Below, one piece after another: positions 1 to 8,642 of a stretch of 64,000 nucleotides of DNA. The translations under genes were made by a program, and so were the position numbers. The DNA comes from Hymenobacter yonginensis. Lineage in GTDB: Bacteria; Bacteroidota; Bacteroidia; Cytophagales; Hymenobacteraceae. The notes under the pieces were generated by a model. That model was not told the DNA's origin. It ran no database searches and saw only the letters and a list, made by a program, of their open reading frames with translations. Position 1 is the first letter of the stretch. Every line of letters begins with the position of its first letter. The DNA is taken from positions 1,178,001 through 1,242,000 of the forward strand of contig NZ_CP115396.1 in assembly GCF_027625995.1 (NCBI RefSeq), in the 5' to 3' direction.

Positions 1-836
1 ACCTGGCCAAGCTGGGCGAGCAGGGCATCACCAAGGTGCTGCACGACGCCGAGCCTCGCCTCAAGGATTTCGTGAACGGTGCCTACACCAAGCTGATTGC
101 GGCCGCCGCCCAGAAGGAAGACGCCAAAATCATCGTGTTGGCTAACTCCAACATCGGTGCTTCGGTTGGTTCGCGTCTGTCGATTCGGCTGCAGGCCAGC
201 ATTGCCACCAACGTGGTAGAGCTGCCCAAAACCGACGGTGGTTCGTTCACGGTGAAGCGCGGTGCCTTCTCGGGCAAAGCCTTTGCTGATGTGAAGCTGG
301 ACGGCGACCGGAAAATCATTGCCGTTAAAAAGAACTCCATCGAAGCGCTGCACCAGGCTGGCAAAACCGCTCAAGTAGAGGCCTTCTCGGCCCAGCTGTC
401 GGATGCCGACTTCGCCGATGCGCCTAAGCAGGTGGTGATGCAGGATCAGGCCGGCGGCATTCTGCTGCCCGAGGCTGACCTCGTGGTATCGGGTGGCCGG
501 GGCATGAAAGGCCCCGAGAACTGGAACCTCATCGAGGATCTGGCGAAGGCCCTGGGCGCGGCTACGGCCTGCTCCAAGCCCGTATCGGACGTGGATTGGC
601 GCCCTCACCACGAGCACGTGGGCCAGACCGGCATCACCGTATCGCCGAACCTGTACATTGCCTGCGGTATTTCGGGTGCCATCCAGCACCTGGCCGGCGT
701 GAACTCGAGCAAGGTGATTGTGGTCATCAACAAAGACCCCGAAGCTCCGTTCTTCAAAGCGGCCGACTACGGCATCGTAGGCGACGTATTTGATGTGCTG
801 CCCAAGCTCACGCAAGCGGTAAAAGAGCTGAACTAA
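1..836 (+). CDS. etfA: Electron transfer flavoprotein subunit alpha (5' partial)
   Basis: The frame is open from the first base, so the start lies outside the window; the GTG at 36 is only an internal codon. EtfA pairs with EtfB to carry electrons from acyl-CoA dehydrogenases to the quinone pool. The C-terminal FAD domain is clear: [12 protein letters not shown], then [20 protein letters not shown], then [10 protein letters not shown] and a closing [14 protein letters not shown] stretch, all typical of the family. About 278 residues are visible, so only the N-terminal few dozen are missing. etfB is usually just upstream in this phylum but cannot be seen. The identification is firm. Confidence 0.96.
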   Translation, partial: LAKLGEQGITKVLHDAEPRLKDFVNGAYTKLIAAAAQKEDAKIIVLANSNIGASVGSRLSIRLQASIATNVVELPKTDGGSFTVKRGAFSGKAFADVKLDGDRKIIAVKKNSIEALHQAGKTAQVEAFSAQLSDADFADAPKQVVMQDQAGGILLPEADLVVSGGRGMKGPENWNLIEDLAKALGAATACSKPVSDVDWRPHHEHVGQTGITVSPNLYIACGISGAIQHLAGVNSSKVIVVINKDPEAPFFKAADYGIVGDVFDVLPKLTQAVKELN

Positions 837-938
837 TGTGACTGAAATGTGCGAAATGCGGGAATTGTGCTGCGGCCGTTCCCGTATTTCGCACATTTTC
901 ACATTCTTCGCATTAGCAAATTCACCAAGACCCTACTT

Positions 939-1565
939 GTGAAAAAAATACCGCTCGAAATCCTGGGCCTCTCGTCCAGCCAGTCGCAGTCGGGTTCCTT
1001 TGCCCTCATCCTGGGGGAGAAGACCGGCAACCGACGCCTGCCGATCATCATCGGCATGTTTGAGGCGCAGAGCATTGCCATTCAGATAGAGAAAATTAAC
1101 CCGAACCGGCCCCTCACGCACGACTTGTTCAAGTCGTTTGCCGAGCAAGTGCACGTGGCCGTCCTGGAAGTGCTGATTTCCGACCTGAAGGAAGGCGTGT
1201 TCTACTCCAAGATTGTGTGCTCCGACGGGGCCACCACCTTCGAGCTGGACTCGCGCCCTTCCGATGCCATTGCCATCGGCCTGCGCTTCGGCGTGCCCAT
1301 CTTTACGGTGGAAAGCGTGCTGAGCGAAGCCGGTATCATTCTGTCGGACCTCGACGAAAACGCTGAAGACTCGGACGACGACGAGGATGATGACGACGAG
1401 GACGACACCAACGAAGGCCCGGCCAAGCCGGCTCCCACGCCCCGCGAGCCCAGCGGCCAGGTGTCCTTGGACGAGCTGACTAAGATGCTGGCCCAGGCCC
1501 TGGAGCGCGAAGACTACGAGAAAGCCGCCAAAATTCGCGACGAACTCAACAAGCGCGACAGCTAA
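939..1565 (+). CDS. Bifunctional nuclease family (DUF151) protein with UVR motif
   Basis: The protein has 208 residues from a GTG at 939, chosen because homologues begin KKIPLEILGLSSS; the longer frame from 849 adds a spurious leader. Residues 1-135 form the DUF151/BFN domain (GNRRLPIIIGMFEAQSI, SRPSDAIAIGLRFGVPI), a family tied to nuclease activity and stress response. An Asp/Glu-rich linker of about 20 residues follows. The C-terminus, LAQALEREDYEKAAKIRDEL, is a UvrB/UvrC-type UVR motif used for protein-protein contacts. This architecture is common in Bacteroidota. It lies about 100 bp after etfA and ends at a strong terminator. The biochemical role is unproven for this subgroup. Confidence 0.9.
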   Translation: MKKIPLEILGLSSSQSQSGSFALILGEKTGNRRLPIIIGMFEAQSIAIQIEKINPNRPLTHDLFKSFAEQVHVAVLEVLISDLKEGVFYSKIVCSDGATTFELDSRPSDAIAIGLRFGVPIFTVESVLSEAGIILSDLDENAEDSDDDEDDDDEDDTNEGPAKPAPTPREPSGQVSLDELTKMLAQALEREDYEKAAKIRDELNKRDS

Positions 1566-1590
1566 GCCGCGGCTTGTCTGAAATTAATGA

Positions 1591-1619
1591 AAGGCCTTCC
1601 TGCCCGGGAAGGCCTTTTT
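1591..1619 (+). terminator. Intrinsic terminator after the DUF151 gene
   Basis: AAGGCCTTCC and GGGAAGGCCTT form a stem of about 10 bp with a short loop, followed by a T run. It sits 26 bp after the stop codon. Confidence 0.85.
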
Positions 1620-1666
1620 CGTTCCTGAAATTTGGCCTGCCAAGATGCGGCTGCGCCCGGCTGCCG

Positions 1667-1673
1667 TACTTTG
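1667..1673 (+). promoter_or_regulatory. -7-like promoter box for the DinB-type gene
   Basis: TACTTTG, one base shorter than the Bacteroidota TAnnTTTG box, lies 21 bp before the ATG at 1695. No well-spaced TTG (-33) was found, so support is moderate. Confidence 0.45.
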
Positions 1674-1694
1674 CGCCCCCAACCCAACTTTACT

Positions 1695-2240
1695 ATGTCT
1701 GATTCTGCTTCTTTCGACCTCCGCTACCCCATCGGCCGGCCCGTGCTGCCTGAGGCGGCGCTGGACCATGGCCGCCGCACGGCTTACATCGCCCACCTGG
1801 CCACCCTGCCCGACCAGGTGCGGGCCGCCGTGGCCGGCCTCACGCCCGCCCAGCTCGACACGCCCTACCGCCCCGACGGCTGGACGGTGCGCCAGCTCAT
1901 TCATCACCTGCCCGACTCGCACCTGAACGCCTACACCCGCTGCCGGCTGGCCCTCACCGAGGACAACCCCACCATCAAGCCCTACGACGAAGCCGCCTGG
2001 GCCGAGCTGGCCGATGTGGAGGCTACGCCGCCGGCCGTGTCGTTGGCGCTGCTGGAGGCGCTGCACATCCGCTGGGTGCGGCTGCTGCGCAACCTCACCG
2101 AGGCCCAGTGGCAGCGCACCTTCCACCACCCCGATTCCGGCCGCAACTTCACCTTGGACCAGGCGCTGGCGCTGTATTCCTGGCACAGCCGGCACCATCT
2201 GGCCCATATCACGGAGTTCCGCCGCCGCGAGCAATGGTAG
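1695..2240 (+). CDS. YfiT/DinB-superfamily putative metal-dependent hydrolase
   Basis: A 181-residue protein, ATG at 1695 (the upstream extension in frame is not conserved-looking). It has the four-helix DinB fold signature: an early His pair in QLIHHLPDSH and a late WHSRHHLAHI, together giving the three-His metal site. The segment YRPDGWTVRQLIHHLPDSH is characteristic of the YfiT branch, members of which are annotated as metal-dependent hydrolases; some relatives are bacillithiol transferases. It has its own promoter box and converges on mlaF across a large hairpin. Family assignment is strong, substrate unknown. Confidence 0.88.
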   Translation: MSDSASFDLRYPIGRPVLPEAALDHGRRTAYIAHLATLPDQVRAAVAGLTPAQLDTPYRPDGWTVRQLIHHLPDSHLNAYTRCRLALTEDNPTIKPYDEAAWAELADVEATPPAVSLALLEALHIRWVRLLRNLTEAQWQRTFHHPDSGRNFTLDQALALYSWHSRHHLAHITEFRRREQW

Positions 2241-2308
2241 CTATCAGGGCGCGGATGAAGGACAGCTCACCCGTTGCTTTCGTCTGAGCCTGACAACGGT
2301 AATAGCAG

Positions 2309-2349
2309 AGCCCTCCGGCGGTAGTTCAGTGAACTACTGCCGGAGGGCT
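2309..2349. terminator. Large palindromic hairpin between convergent genes
   Basis: Two 20-base arms (2309-2328 and 2330-2349) are complementary with one wobble. There is no long T run, but the position between the convergent DinB-type gene and mlaF fits a bidirectional terminator. Confidence 0.6.
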
Positions 2350-2424
2350 TGCTTGTAAGGGTAATTCGGTTTGGCGCGGGGAAAGATTGTCTGATCTTCC
2401 GTCCATCCTCGCAACAACAGAAAG

Positions 2425-3234
2425 CTACACTTCTGAAAGCGGCTCGTTGGCCAACGCTTCCAGGCCGCCTTCCGATTCTTCGTCGACGCGCTTGGCGGCG
2501 CGCACGAGGCTGCTGCTGAAGATGAACTCGCGCAGCTCCGGCACCTTGGCGGTCAGGATTTCGTCCTTGGTGCCGTCCCAGAGCTTGAGGCCCTTGTGCA
2601 TGAAGATGATATGGTCGCCGATTTCCACCACCGAGTTCATGTCGTGGGTGATGACGACGGTGGTGATGCCGTATTCGTGGGTGATTTCGTGAATCAGCTC
2701 GTCGATTTTGATGCTGGTGGCGGGGTCGAGGCCGGAGTTGGGCTCGTCGCAGAACAGGTAGGTGCAGTTGGGGGCAATGGCGCGAGCAATACCCACACGC
2801 TTCTTCATACCGCCCGAAATTTCGGAAGGCATTTTATTGCCGGCGTTTTCCAGGCCCACGCGCTTCAGGCAGAACTCCACCCGGTCGCGGCGCTCTTCCT
2901 TGCTCATTTCCGGCGTGAGCATCTTCAGCGGAAACTCGGTGTTTTCATACACCGTCATCGAGTCGAACAGGGCCGAGCCCTGAAACAGCATCCCGATTTT
3001 GCGGCGGATTTCCTGCCGAATGTCCACCTTGTTGTTGGTAAACACCGTGCCGTCGAAGGTGATGCTGCCTAGGTCGGGCTTCATCAGCCCTACGATGCAC
3101 TGCAGCAGCACGCTTTTGCCGGTGCCGGAGCCACCCAGCAGCAGGTTGCACTTGCCGGTTTCGAAGGTGCAGGTGATGCCCTTCAGTACGGGGTTGCCGT
3201 TGAACGCCTTCTGGATATTATGAACCTCAATCAT
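2425..3234 (-). CDS. mlaF: MlaF-like ABC transporter ATP-binding protein
   Basis: ATPase of the Mla/MCE phospholipid transport system, which moves lipids between inner and outer membranes. The 269-residue protein has Walker A GGSGTGKS (about residues 34-41), signature ISGGMKKR, Walker B YLFCDEPNSGLDP and the H-loop VVITHD. The FCDEPNSGLDP form and the SGGMKKRVGIARA signature are typical of MlaF. It follows the permease mlaE on the same strand, separated by 92 bp of AT-rich inverted repeat. No MCE-domain (mlaD) gene follows in the window, so that partner is encoded elsewhere. Confidence 0.92.
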   Translation of the reverse strand: MIEVHNIQKAFNGNPVLKGITCTFETGKCNLLLGGSGTGKSVLLQCIVGLMKPDLGSITFDGTVFTNNKVDIRQEIRRKIGMLFQGSALFDSMTVYENTEFPLKMLTPEMSKEERRDRVEFCLKRVGLENAGNKMPSEISGGMKKRVGIARAIAPNCTYLFCDEPNSGLDPATSIKIDELIHEITHEYGITTVVITHDMNSVVEIGDHIIFMHKGLKLWDGTKDEILTAKVPELREFIFSSSLVRAAKRVDEESEGGLEALANEPLSEV

Positions 3235-3326
3235 GGGGTGAATGGCTTAATGGCTGTAGGGTTAAAGGATTGTCAGTCAGGCTTATCAAAACAGCCAGCC
3301 ATTTAACCATACAGCCATTCAACAAT
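3235..3326. repeat. AT-rich intergenic inverted repeat between mlaE and mlaF
   Basis: The words GAATGGCT, TGGCTGTA and GGTTAAA occur on one side and, inverted, on the other (3288-3323), with a spacer of about 20 bp. The same words recur at 37212-37303. It separates two genes expected to be co-transcribed. Confidence 0.7.
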
Positions 3327-4058
3327 TTAAAGTAGAATGGCGGCCAGCGCGTAGTCGGCCAGCAGAATGGCAATGATGGAGTTGGTAACCGCGCCCGTGC
3401 TGGCGGCGCCTACTTCCAAGGCGCCGCCTTCGGTGTAGAAGCCTTTGAAAGAAGAAATAGCCGACACTAGGAAGGCAAACACCACTGACTTGATCAGGGC
3501 GAAGAGAATGTTGTAAGGCACAAAATCGGAGCGGATGCCCTCAATATATTCCTGGGCCGACATGGCGCCAGAAAGCGTGCCCGCCAGGTAGCCGCCCATG
3601 ATGGAGAGGATCATGGCCAGAATCACGAGCAGCGGAAACATGAGCATGGCAGCAATGATGCGCGGCAGCACCAGATAGGAGGCCGAGTTGATGCCCATTA
3701 CTTCCAGTGCCGATACCTGCTCGGTGATGCGCATGGTGCCCAGGCCGCCGGCAATGCTGCTGCCCACCTTGCCGGCCAGCACGATGCTGGTGATGGTAGG
3801 CGCCAGCTCTAGAATAGTCATCTCGCGCACCATGAAGCCGATGGTGCTCTTCGGGATGAGCGGGTTGATGAGGTTGTAGGCAATCTGCACGCACGTTACG
3901 GCCCCGATGAAGGCTGACACGATGGACACGATGAACACCGAATCGATACCGATGAGGATGCACTCGTCGATGGTACGCTGCCAGAGCACGGCAAACCGCT
4001 CCTTGCGGGAGAGCATACTCTGGATAAACAGCAGGAAAGAGCCGAAGGTCTTAACCAT
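3327..4058 (-). CDS. mlaE: MlaE-like phospholipid ABC transporter permease
   Basis: A 243-residue integral membrane protein; the start MVKTFGSFLLF at 4058 was chosen because the 90-residue extension of the frame is Cys/His-rich junk. Features of the MlaE/YrbE family: SVFIVSIVSAFIGAVTCVQ, GFMVREMTILELAPTITSIV and the loop GKVGSSIAGGLGTMRITEQV, which contacts the ATPase, followed by several more membrane spans. It is first in a two-gene unit with mlaF and diverges from the dehydrogenase at 4161. It is likely the membrane component of a lipid-asymmetry system with a remote MCE protein. Confidence 0.92.
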   Translation of the reverse strand: MVKTFGSFLLFIQSMLSRKERFAVLWQRTIDECILIGIDSVFIVSIVSAFIGAVTCVQIAYNLINPLIPKSTIGFMVREMTILELAPTITSIVLAGKVGSSIAGGLGTMRITEQVSALEVMGINSASYLVLPRIIAAMLMFPLLVILAMILSIMGGYLAGTLSGAMSAQEYIEGIRSDFVPYNILFALIKSVVFAFLVSAISSFKGFYTEGGALEVGAASTGAVTNSIIAILLADYALAAILL

Positions 4059-4160
4059 GAGGTAAGGAGAATGAGAGGAAAAGCAGGAACTTGCGCAGCA
4101 GCGTGTATGGGGCATTTCGGCTCGCGTACTTACGTGAAAACCGAAATAACAACCAAAGGA

Positions 4161-4874
4161 ATGGAAAAATATGTGGTAGTAACCGGCGGAACCAAAGGAA
4201 TTGGCCGGGCGGTAGTGATGCGCTTTCTGCGAGCCGGCTGGCCGGTGGTTACGTGTGCCCGCTCTGCCGAGGATCTGGCGGCCCTGCAAACCGATGTGCG
4301 GCAGCAGTTTCCGCAGGCCGTGCTGCACACGCTGCCCGCCGACCTGAGTGAAACCAACGAGTGCCGCCGCTTCACGGATTTCGTGCTGGGCCTGGGCGGC
4401 GCCGTGGAGGTGTTGGTGAACAACACCGGCTCGTTTCTGCCCGGCCGCCTGCAGGACGAGCCCGCCGACGGCTCACAGCTGCGCCAGATGCTGGCCGTAA
4501 ACCTGCTCAGCGCCTACGACGTGACCCTGCCGCTGCTGCCCGGCCTGATTGCGCGCCGCCAGGGCCATATCTTCAACATATGCTCAACGGCCAGCATTGC
4601 GGCCTACGCCAACGGCGGCTCCTACGGCATCGCCAAGCACGCGCTGTACGGCTTCAGCCGCAACCTGCGCGAAGAGCTGAAGGAGCAGCAGATTCGGGTG
4701 ACGGCCGTGCTGCCCGGCGCCACCCTCACCGCCAGCTGGGAAGGCGTGGATTTGCCGGCGGAGCGTTTCATCCGGTCGGAGGACGTGGCAGAAGCCATTT
4801 TCGGCGCCTATAACCTCTCGCCGCAGGCCGTGATTGAGGAGCTGCTGATCCGCCCGCAGCTGGGGGACTTGTAG
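4161..4874 (+). CDS. Short-chain dehydrogenase/reductase
   Basis: A classical SDR of 237 residues, ATG at 4161 preceded by AAAGGA. It has the NAD(P)-binding TGGTKGIG near residue 8, a modified NNTGS in place of NNAG, the catalytic serine region ICSTAS and the active site YGIAKHALYGFSR (YxxxK). A following VLPGAT motif is typical. The substrate cannot be read from the sequence. It runs divergently from mlaE and convergently to the membrane protein at 4878, so it is probably a single-gene unit. Confidence 0.9.
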   Translation: MEKYVVVTGGTKGIGRAVVMRFLRAGWPVVTCARSAEDLAALQTDVRQQFPQAVLHTLPADLSETNECRRFTDFVLGLGGAVEVLVNNTGSFLPGRLQDEPADGSQLRQMLAVNLLSAYDVTLPLLPGLIARRQGHIFNICSTASIAAYANGGSYGIAKHALYGFSRNLREELKEQQIRVTAVLPGATLTASWEGVDLPAERFIRSEDVAEAIFGAYNLSPQAVIEELLIRPQLGDL

Positions 4875-4877
4875 GTG

Positions 4878-5315
4878 CTAGGCCGGCCGGGAGCGACGCA
4901 CGTACGTGACGTACACGAAGTCCAGCAAAACGCCCCAATAGCTGGCCGCCAGCAGCATTTTTATGGTGGGTAGCGCCGCCCTCACTGGTGTGCCCAGGCT
5001 TAATCCGAACAGAGCCAGAGAAGCAATCAGCAGCATCTTCAGGTAATCCAGTCGGGTCTTTTGTGGTTTTTGCACAAACCAGAATCCGTAGCTGAGCAGC
5101 AGTAGCACACTACTGCTGCTCAGCACCAAGCGGGCGCCTAGCCAATGCTGAATGTAGAAAAGCAACCCCACGAACAAGCCCAGCCATGACAGCAACACCG
5201 GCAGCAAAAAACGGCCAGTACGGATAAGACGGCCGCGCCACAATACAAGCAGAAAAAGACCTGCACAGACGAGGTTTAGGGCAGTTTCCAGCGGGCCGGG
5301 CAGTCCAATCATCAT
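4878..5315 (-). CDS. Hypothetical integral membrane protein
   Basis: I do not recognise this 145-residue protein. It has about five hydrophobic segments (ALNLVCAGLFLLVLW, PVLLSWLGLFVGLLFYI, LVLSSSSVLLLLSYGFW, LLIASLALFGLSL and LLAASYWGVLLDFVY), with Arg-rich ends suggesting a cytoplasmic C-terminus (VRRSRPA). The start is a double ATG at 5315/5312. It follows the GIN lipoprotein by 19 bp on the same strand, so the two are probably co-transcribed. Nothing indicates transport or enzymatic function. Confidence 0.65.
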   Translation of the reverse strand: MMIGLPGPLETALNLVCAGLFLLVLWRGRLIRTGRFLLPVLLSWLGLFVGLLFYIQHWLGARLVLSSSSVLLLLSYGFWFVQKPQKTRLDYLKMLLIASLALFGLSLGTPVRAALPTIKMLLAASYWGVLLDFVYVTYVRRSRPA

Positions 5316-5334
5316 GGGGTAGACGTTGCGAGTC

Positions 5335-6111
5335 CTAATTCAGCTTCACTACTTTGCCTTTGCCCGTCACTTGCACATTGGCGGTGGTGGGGTTGCCGGA
5401 GTAGTAGACGGTGGCGGGGCCGGCCAGCGTGCCGAGCACTTCCTCCGAACCGTTGACGTAGATGTCGTTGCCGGCGTAGATGCTCAGGTTGAGGTAGCAG
5501 GCGCGGGCCCGCATATCGGTGGCGTAGAAGCGGCCCAGCCCGCCGCCGGAGAGCAGCAGCTGGTCGGTGGTGCCACGCAGGCGGTAGTCGCCCAGCTCGT
5601 ACTGGTCGAGCCAGAGGTAGCGGCTCTGCAGGTCGAGGTCGTAGTCGCCGGTGCCTTTCATGTGGTAGTAGGCGGTGTCGGCCCGGAACCGGCCCTGGGT
5701 GCGCACGGTGCCTTGGCCGGTGTGGTCCATGTTGATGAGGCGGGGCAGGTGCAGCACCACGTCGTGGGCCACGTCGTAGCTGCGGGCCCAGTTGCAGCGG
5801 CTTTCGTTGCTGATGAACAGACGCGGGCCCCGCACTTCCAGCTTGAGGTCGGCCTGCAGATGGGAGCCGGTGCGCACCTCGGCGTAGGTGGCCGTGTCCT
5901 GCACCAAAGTCACGTTTACGTTGTCGGCCACGGTGAGGTCGTGGAAGGCGGGCAGCTCGCGGCGCTCGGTGGTTTCCTGGCCTGCACTGGTCAGGCAATC
6001 GTCGCTGCCGCACGACGCTAACAGCCCCACACTCAGCCCCAAGGCCAGCGCGACACGTAAAACCCCGCGGGGGCCACTAACTTGCACTCCAAACGTACGC
6101 CCAACCATCAT
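5335..6111 (-). CDS. GIN-domain (DUF2807) lipoprotein
   Basis: A 258-residue putative lipoprotein. A hydrophobic leader ends in LLASC, a good lipobox, followed by GSDDC. After it comes the DUF2807 'head GIN' region: ELPAFHDLTVADNVNVTLVQDT, then repeated short beta strands (LKLEVRGPRLFIS, VVLHLPRLINMDHTG, ADTAYYHMKGTGDYDLDL) and a final VYYSGNPTTANVQVTGKGKV. These are annotated as auto-transporter adhesin head-like and are expected on the outer membrane. The start is uncertain because the N-terminal 16 residues precede the hydrophobic core. The divergent SDR begins only 9 bp away. Confidence 0.82.
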   Translation of the reverse strand: MMVGRTFGVQVSGPRGVLRVALALGLSVGLLASCGSDDCLTSAGQETTERRELPAFHDLTVADNVNVTLVQDTATYAEVRTGSHLQADLKLEVRGPRLFISNESRCNWARSYDVAHDVVLHLPRLINMDHTGQGTVRTQGRFRADTAYYHMKGTGDYDLDLQSRYLWLDQYELGDYRLRGTTDQLLLSGGGLGRFYATDMRARACYLNLSIYAGNDIYVNGSEEVLGTLAGPATVYYSGNPTTANVQVTGKGKVVKLN

Positions 6112-6120
6112 TCTTCAGCT

Positions 6121-6813
6121 ATGGAACTCAGCGGCAAGGTAGCCATTATCACAGGCGTCAGCAAAGGAATCGGGCGCGCCACCGTCGAGGCGCTGCTGGC
6201 CAAAGGGGCCGAGGTAGCCGGCTGGGGCCGCACCGCCCCCGACGACTTCAAGCACCCACGCTTCCACTTCATCAAGTGCGACATCCGCAAGGAAGCCGAC
6301 GTGCAGAAGGCCTACGCCACCACCACCAAGCTGCTCGGCGACAAGGTGCACGTGCTGGTCAACAACGCTGGTATCGGCAACTTCGGCCCGATTGACGGCT
6401 TCGAGGCCGCCGACTGGCACGCCATGTTCGACACCAACGTGCACGGCCTGTTCTACTGCACCAAGGCCGTGCTGCCGCAGATGAAAAAGCAGAAGGAAGG
6501 CCACATCATCAACGTGGCGTCGTTGGCGGGCACGGCCGGCACGGCCAACCTGGCCGGCTACTGCGCCACCAAGTACGCCGTGCGCGGCTTCTCCGATGCC
6601 CTGTTCAAGGAAGTGCGCCCGCAGGGCGTGCGCGTGACGTGCGTGATGCCGGGCTCGGTGGAAACCAACTTTGGCGGCATAGAGCCGGGCGCTGAGCCCA
6701 ACCCGCACAAGATGCAGCCCGAGGACATTGCCGCTACCATCGTGCACACGCTGGAAGCCCCGCAGGCCACCATGATTTCCGAAATTCAGATGCGGCCCAC
6801 GCAGCCGAAATAG
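6121..6813 (+). CDS. SDR family oxidoreductase (FabG-like)
   Basis: A 230-residue classical short-chain dehydrogenase starting MELSGKVAIITG. It carries TGVSKGIG (residues 10-17), NNAGIGNFG (about 81), the catalytic region INVASLAG, YCATKYAVRG with Tyr147 and Lys151, and MPGSVETNFG. It resembles clade members annotated as 3-ketoacyl-ACP reductase-like, but nothing ties it to fatty-acid synthesis here. Its promoter must lie within the N-terminal codons of the divergent lipoprotein gene. A hairpin follows 7 bp after its stop. Confidence 0.9.
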   Translation: MELSGKVAIITGVSKGIGRATVEALLAKGAEVAGWGRTAPDDFKHPRFHFIKCDIRKEADVQKAYATTTKLLGDKVHVLVNNAGIGNFGPIDGFEAADWHAMFDTNVHGLFYCTKAVLPQMKKQKEGHIINVASLAGTAGTANLAGYCATKYAVRGFSDALFKEVRPQGVRVTCVMPGSVETNFGGIEPGAEPNPHKMQPEDIAATIVHTLEAPQATMISEIQMRPTQPK

Positions 6814-6819
6814 CAGCGG

Positions 6820-6839
6820 CGCGAAGCTTTTGCTTCGCG
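6820..6839. repeat. Short perfect hairpin (CGCGAAGC-TTTT-GCTTCGCG)
   Basis: An 8-bp stem with a TTTT loop, located between the SDR gene and gldA. The identical element recurs at 16282-16301, and a variant (CGCGAAG...CTTCGCG) at 6883-6902. It may end the SDR transcript, though there is no T tract. Confidence 0.7.
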
Positions 6840-6924
6840 TATCATGAAACGACGCGGCCGGTCGTTTATATCAGCAACGAAACGCGAAGTAAAGGCTTCG
6901 CGCAACAGCGCGCCTACACAGCAC

Positions 6925-7833
6925 ATGGTAGAAATTCAACATCTGACCAAACTCTTCGGCACCCAGGCGGCCGTGAATGATATATCCTTCACGGTGAGCA
7001 AAGGCGAGATTCTGGGGTTTCTGGGGCCGAATGGCGCGGGCAAGTCCACGACCATGAAGATGGCCACCGGCTACCTGCCACCCTCGGCCGGCACCATCGT
7101 CATCGAAGGCTACGACGTGCAGACGGCGCCGCTGGAAGTGCGCCGCCGCGTGGGCTACCTGCCCGAGCACAACCCGCTCTACCTCGATATGTACGTGCAC
7201 GAGTATCTGGAATTCATTGGGTCGGTGCACGGATTGGGCGGCAGCACGCTGCGCCAGCGGGTGCGCCAGCTGGTGGATAGGGTAGGACTGGGGCGCGAGC
7301 AGAACAAGCTGATCGGGGCGCTGAGCAAAGGCTACCGCCAGCGCGTGGGCCTCGCGCAGGCCCTCATCCACGACCCCGGCGTGCTCATCCTCGACGAGCC
7401 CACCACCGGCCTCGACCCCAACCAGATCAGCGAAATCCGCACCCTGATCCGGGAGCTGGGTCAGGACAAAACCGTCATTTTCAGCACCCACATCCTGCCC
7501 GAAGTAGCCGCGCTCTGCAGCCGGGCCATCGTCATCAACCGCGGCCAGCTCGTGGCCGACTCGCCGGTGGCAGAGCTGGGCGGCAAGGCCCTGCGCGAAA
7601 CCATCATCCGCGCCGAGTTTGAGCAGGCCATTGACCCCGCGCCGCTGCTGGCCCTGCCCGGCATCCGGAGCGTGGACGTAGAAACCGGCCACACCTACCG
7701 CATCCGGGCCGCCGCCGGCTCCGACCAGCGCGGCGCCATTTCGCGCCTGGCCGCTGCCCAGGGCTGGGTGCTGCTGGGGCTGCGTCAGGAAGAGCGGAAC
7801 CTGGAGCAGGTGTTTCAGGAACTGACCAAGTGA
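6925..7833 (+). CDS. gldA: Gliding motility ABC transporter ATP-binding protein GldA
   Basis: ATPase partner of GldF and GldG in the ABC complex needed for gliding in Flavobacterium. The 302-residue protein starts at ATG 6925 (MVEIQHLTKLFG); an in-frame ATG at 6844 lies upstream in repeat-derived sequence. Walker A GPNGAGKSTT is near residue 35, the signature reads LSKGYRQRVG, and Walker B reads VLILDEPTTGLD, with FSTHILPEV as the H-loop. A C-terminal regulatory region of about 90 residues follows, as in GldA. gldF and gldG follow on the same strand, which makes the assignment secure. Confidence 0.93.
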   Translation: MVEIQHLTKLFGTQAAVNDISFTVSKGEILGFLGPNGAGKSTTMKMATGYLPPSAGTIVIEGYDVQTAPLEVRRRVGYLPEHNPLYLDMYVHEYLEFIGSVHGLGGSTLRQRVRQLVDRVGLGREQNKLIGALSKGYRQRVGLAQALIHDPGVLILDEPTTGLDPNQISEIRTLIRELGQDKTVIFSTHILPEVAALCSRAIVINRGQLVADSPVAELGGKALRETIIRAEFEQAIDPAPLLALPGIRSVDVETGHTYRIRAAAGSDQRGAISRLAAAQGWVLLGLRQEERNLEQVFQELTK

Positions 7834-7906
7834 CGCTTGACCGTCATGCTTCGCTGCGCTCTGCATGACGTTCTTACAACCAATCATCACCTCATTACCC
7901 GCCTAG
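7834..7906. repeat. Repeat fragment between gldA and gldF
   Basis: Contains ACCGTCATGCTTCGC and GCTCTGCATGACG in inverted orientation (7842-7871), an abbreviated version of the 38-bp arms found at 12056-12159. Confidence 0.65.
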
Positions 7907-8632
7907 ATGCTCGCCATCCTTCGCAAAGAATTCAACAGCTTCCTCAACTCGCCTATTGCCTACGTGGTGATAGGGGTGTTTCTGGTGGCTACGGGCCTGT
8001 TCGTGTGGGTCTTTCCGGATAGCTCGGTGCTCGATTCGGGCTTTGCCGACCTGCAGACGCTGTTCAACATCGCGCCCTGGGTTTTCCTGTTCCTGATTCC
8101 GGCCCTCACCATGCGCACCTTCGCCGAAGAGAAGAAGGCCGGCACCATGGAGCTGCTGCTCACCCGCCCGCTCACCGACGGCCAGATAATAGGAGGGAAG
8201 TACCTGGCCTGCCTGCTGCTGGCCTTGCTGGCGCTGCTGCCCACGCTGCTCTACTACTACTCGGTGTACCAGCTGGGCGCGCCCGCTGGCAACATCGACT
8301 CGGCCGCTACGGTGGGCTCTTACCTGGGTCTGGGGCTGCTGGCGGCGGTGTTTGCGGCCATCGGCGTATTTGCCTCGGCCATCACCCGCGACCAGATCAT
8401 TGCCTTTCTGGTGGCGGTAGTCGGCTGCTTTCTGGTGTACTCCGGCTTCGATTCGGTAGCGTCGGTGTTCGATGGGGCGCCGGCCTACTACATCGGCCAG
8501 CTCGGCATTGCGGCCCACTACCGCGACATCAGCAAGGGCCTGCTCGACTCCCGCGACCTGCTGTACTTTCTCAGCCTCATTGCCGGCCTGCTGCTCGGCA
8601 CGCGGCTGGTGCTGCAAAGCCGCAACTGGTAG
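7907..8632 (+). CDS. gldF: Gliding motility ABC transporter permease GldF
   Basis: A 241-residue ABC-2 type permease with about six membrane spans. Diagnostic stretches are the N-terminal LRKEFNSFLNSPIAYVV, the conserved RTFAEEKKAGTMELLLTRP loop and a closing LLGTRLVLQSRNW. It is the membrane component that works with GldA and GldG. It begins 73 bp after gldA and is separated from gldG by a long inverted repeat. F. johnsoniae gldF mutants fail to glide; whether this organism glides cannot be told from the window. Confidence 0.93.
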   Translation: MLAILRKEFNSFLNSPIAYVVIGVFLVATGLFVWVFPDSSVLDSGFADLQTLFNIAPWVFLFLIPALTMRTFAEEKKAGTMELLLTRPLTDGQIIGGKYLACLLLALLALLPTLLYYYSVYQLGAPAGNIDSAATVGSYLGLGLLAAVFAAIGVFASAITRDQIIAFLVAVVGCFLVYSGFDSVASVFDGAPAYYIGQLGIAAHYRDISKGLLDSRDLLYFLSLIAGLLLGTRLVLQSRNW

Positions 8633-8642
8633 CAGGCCGTTT

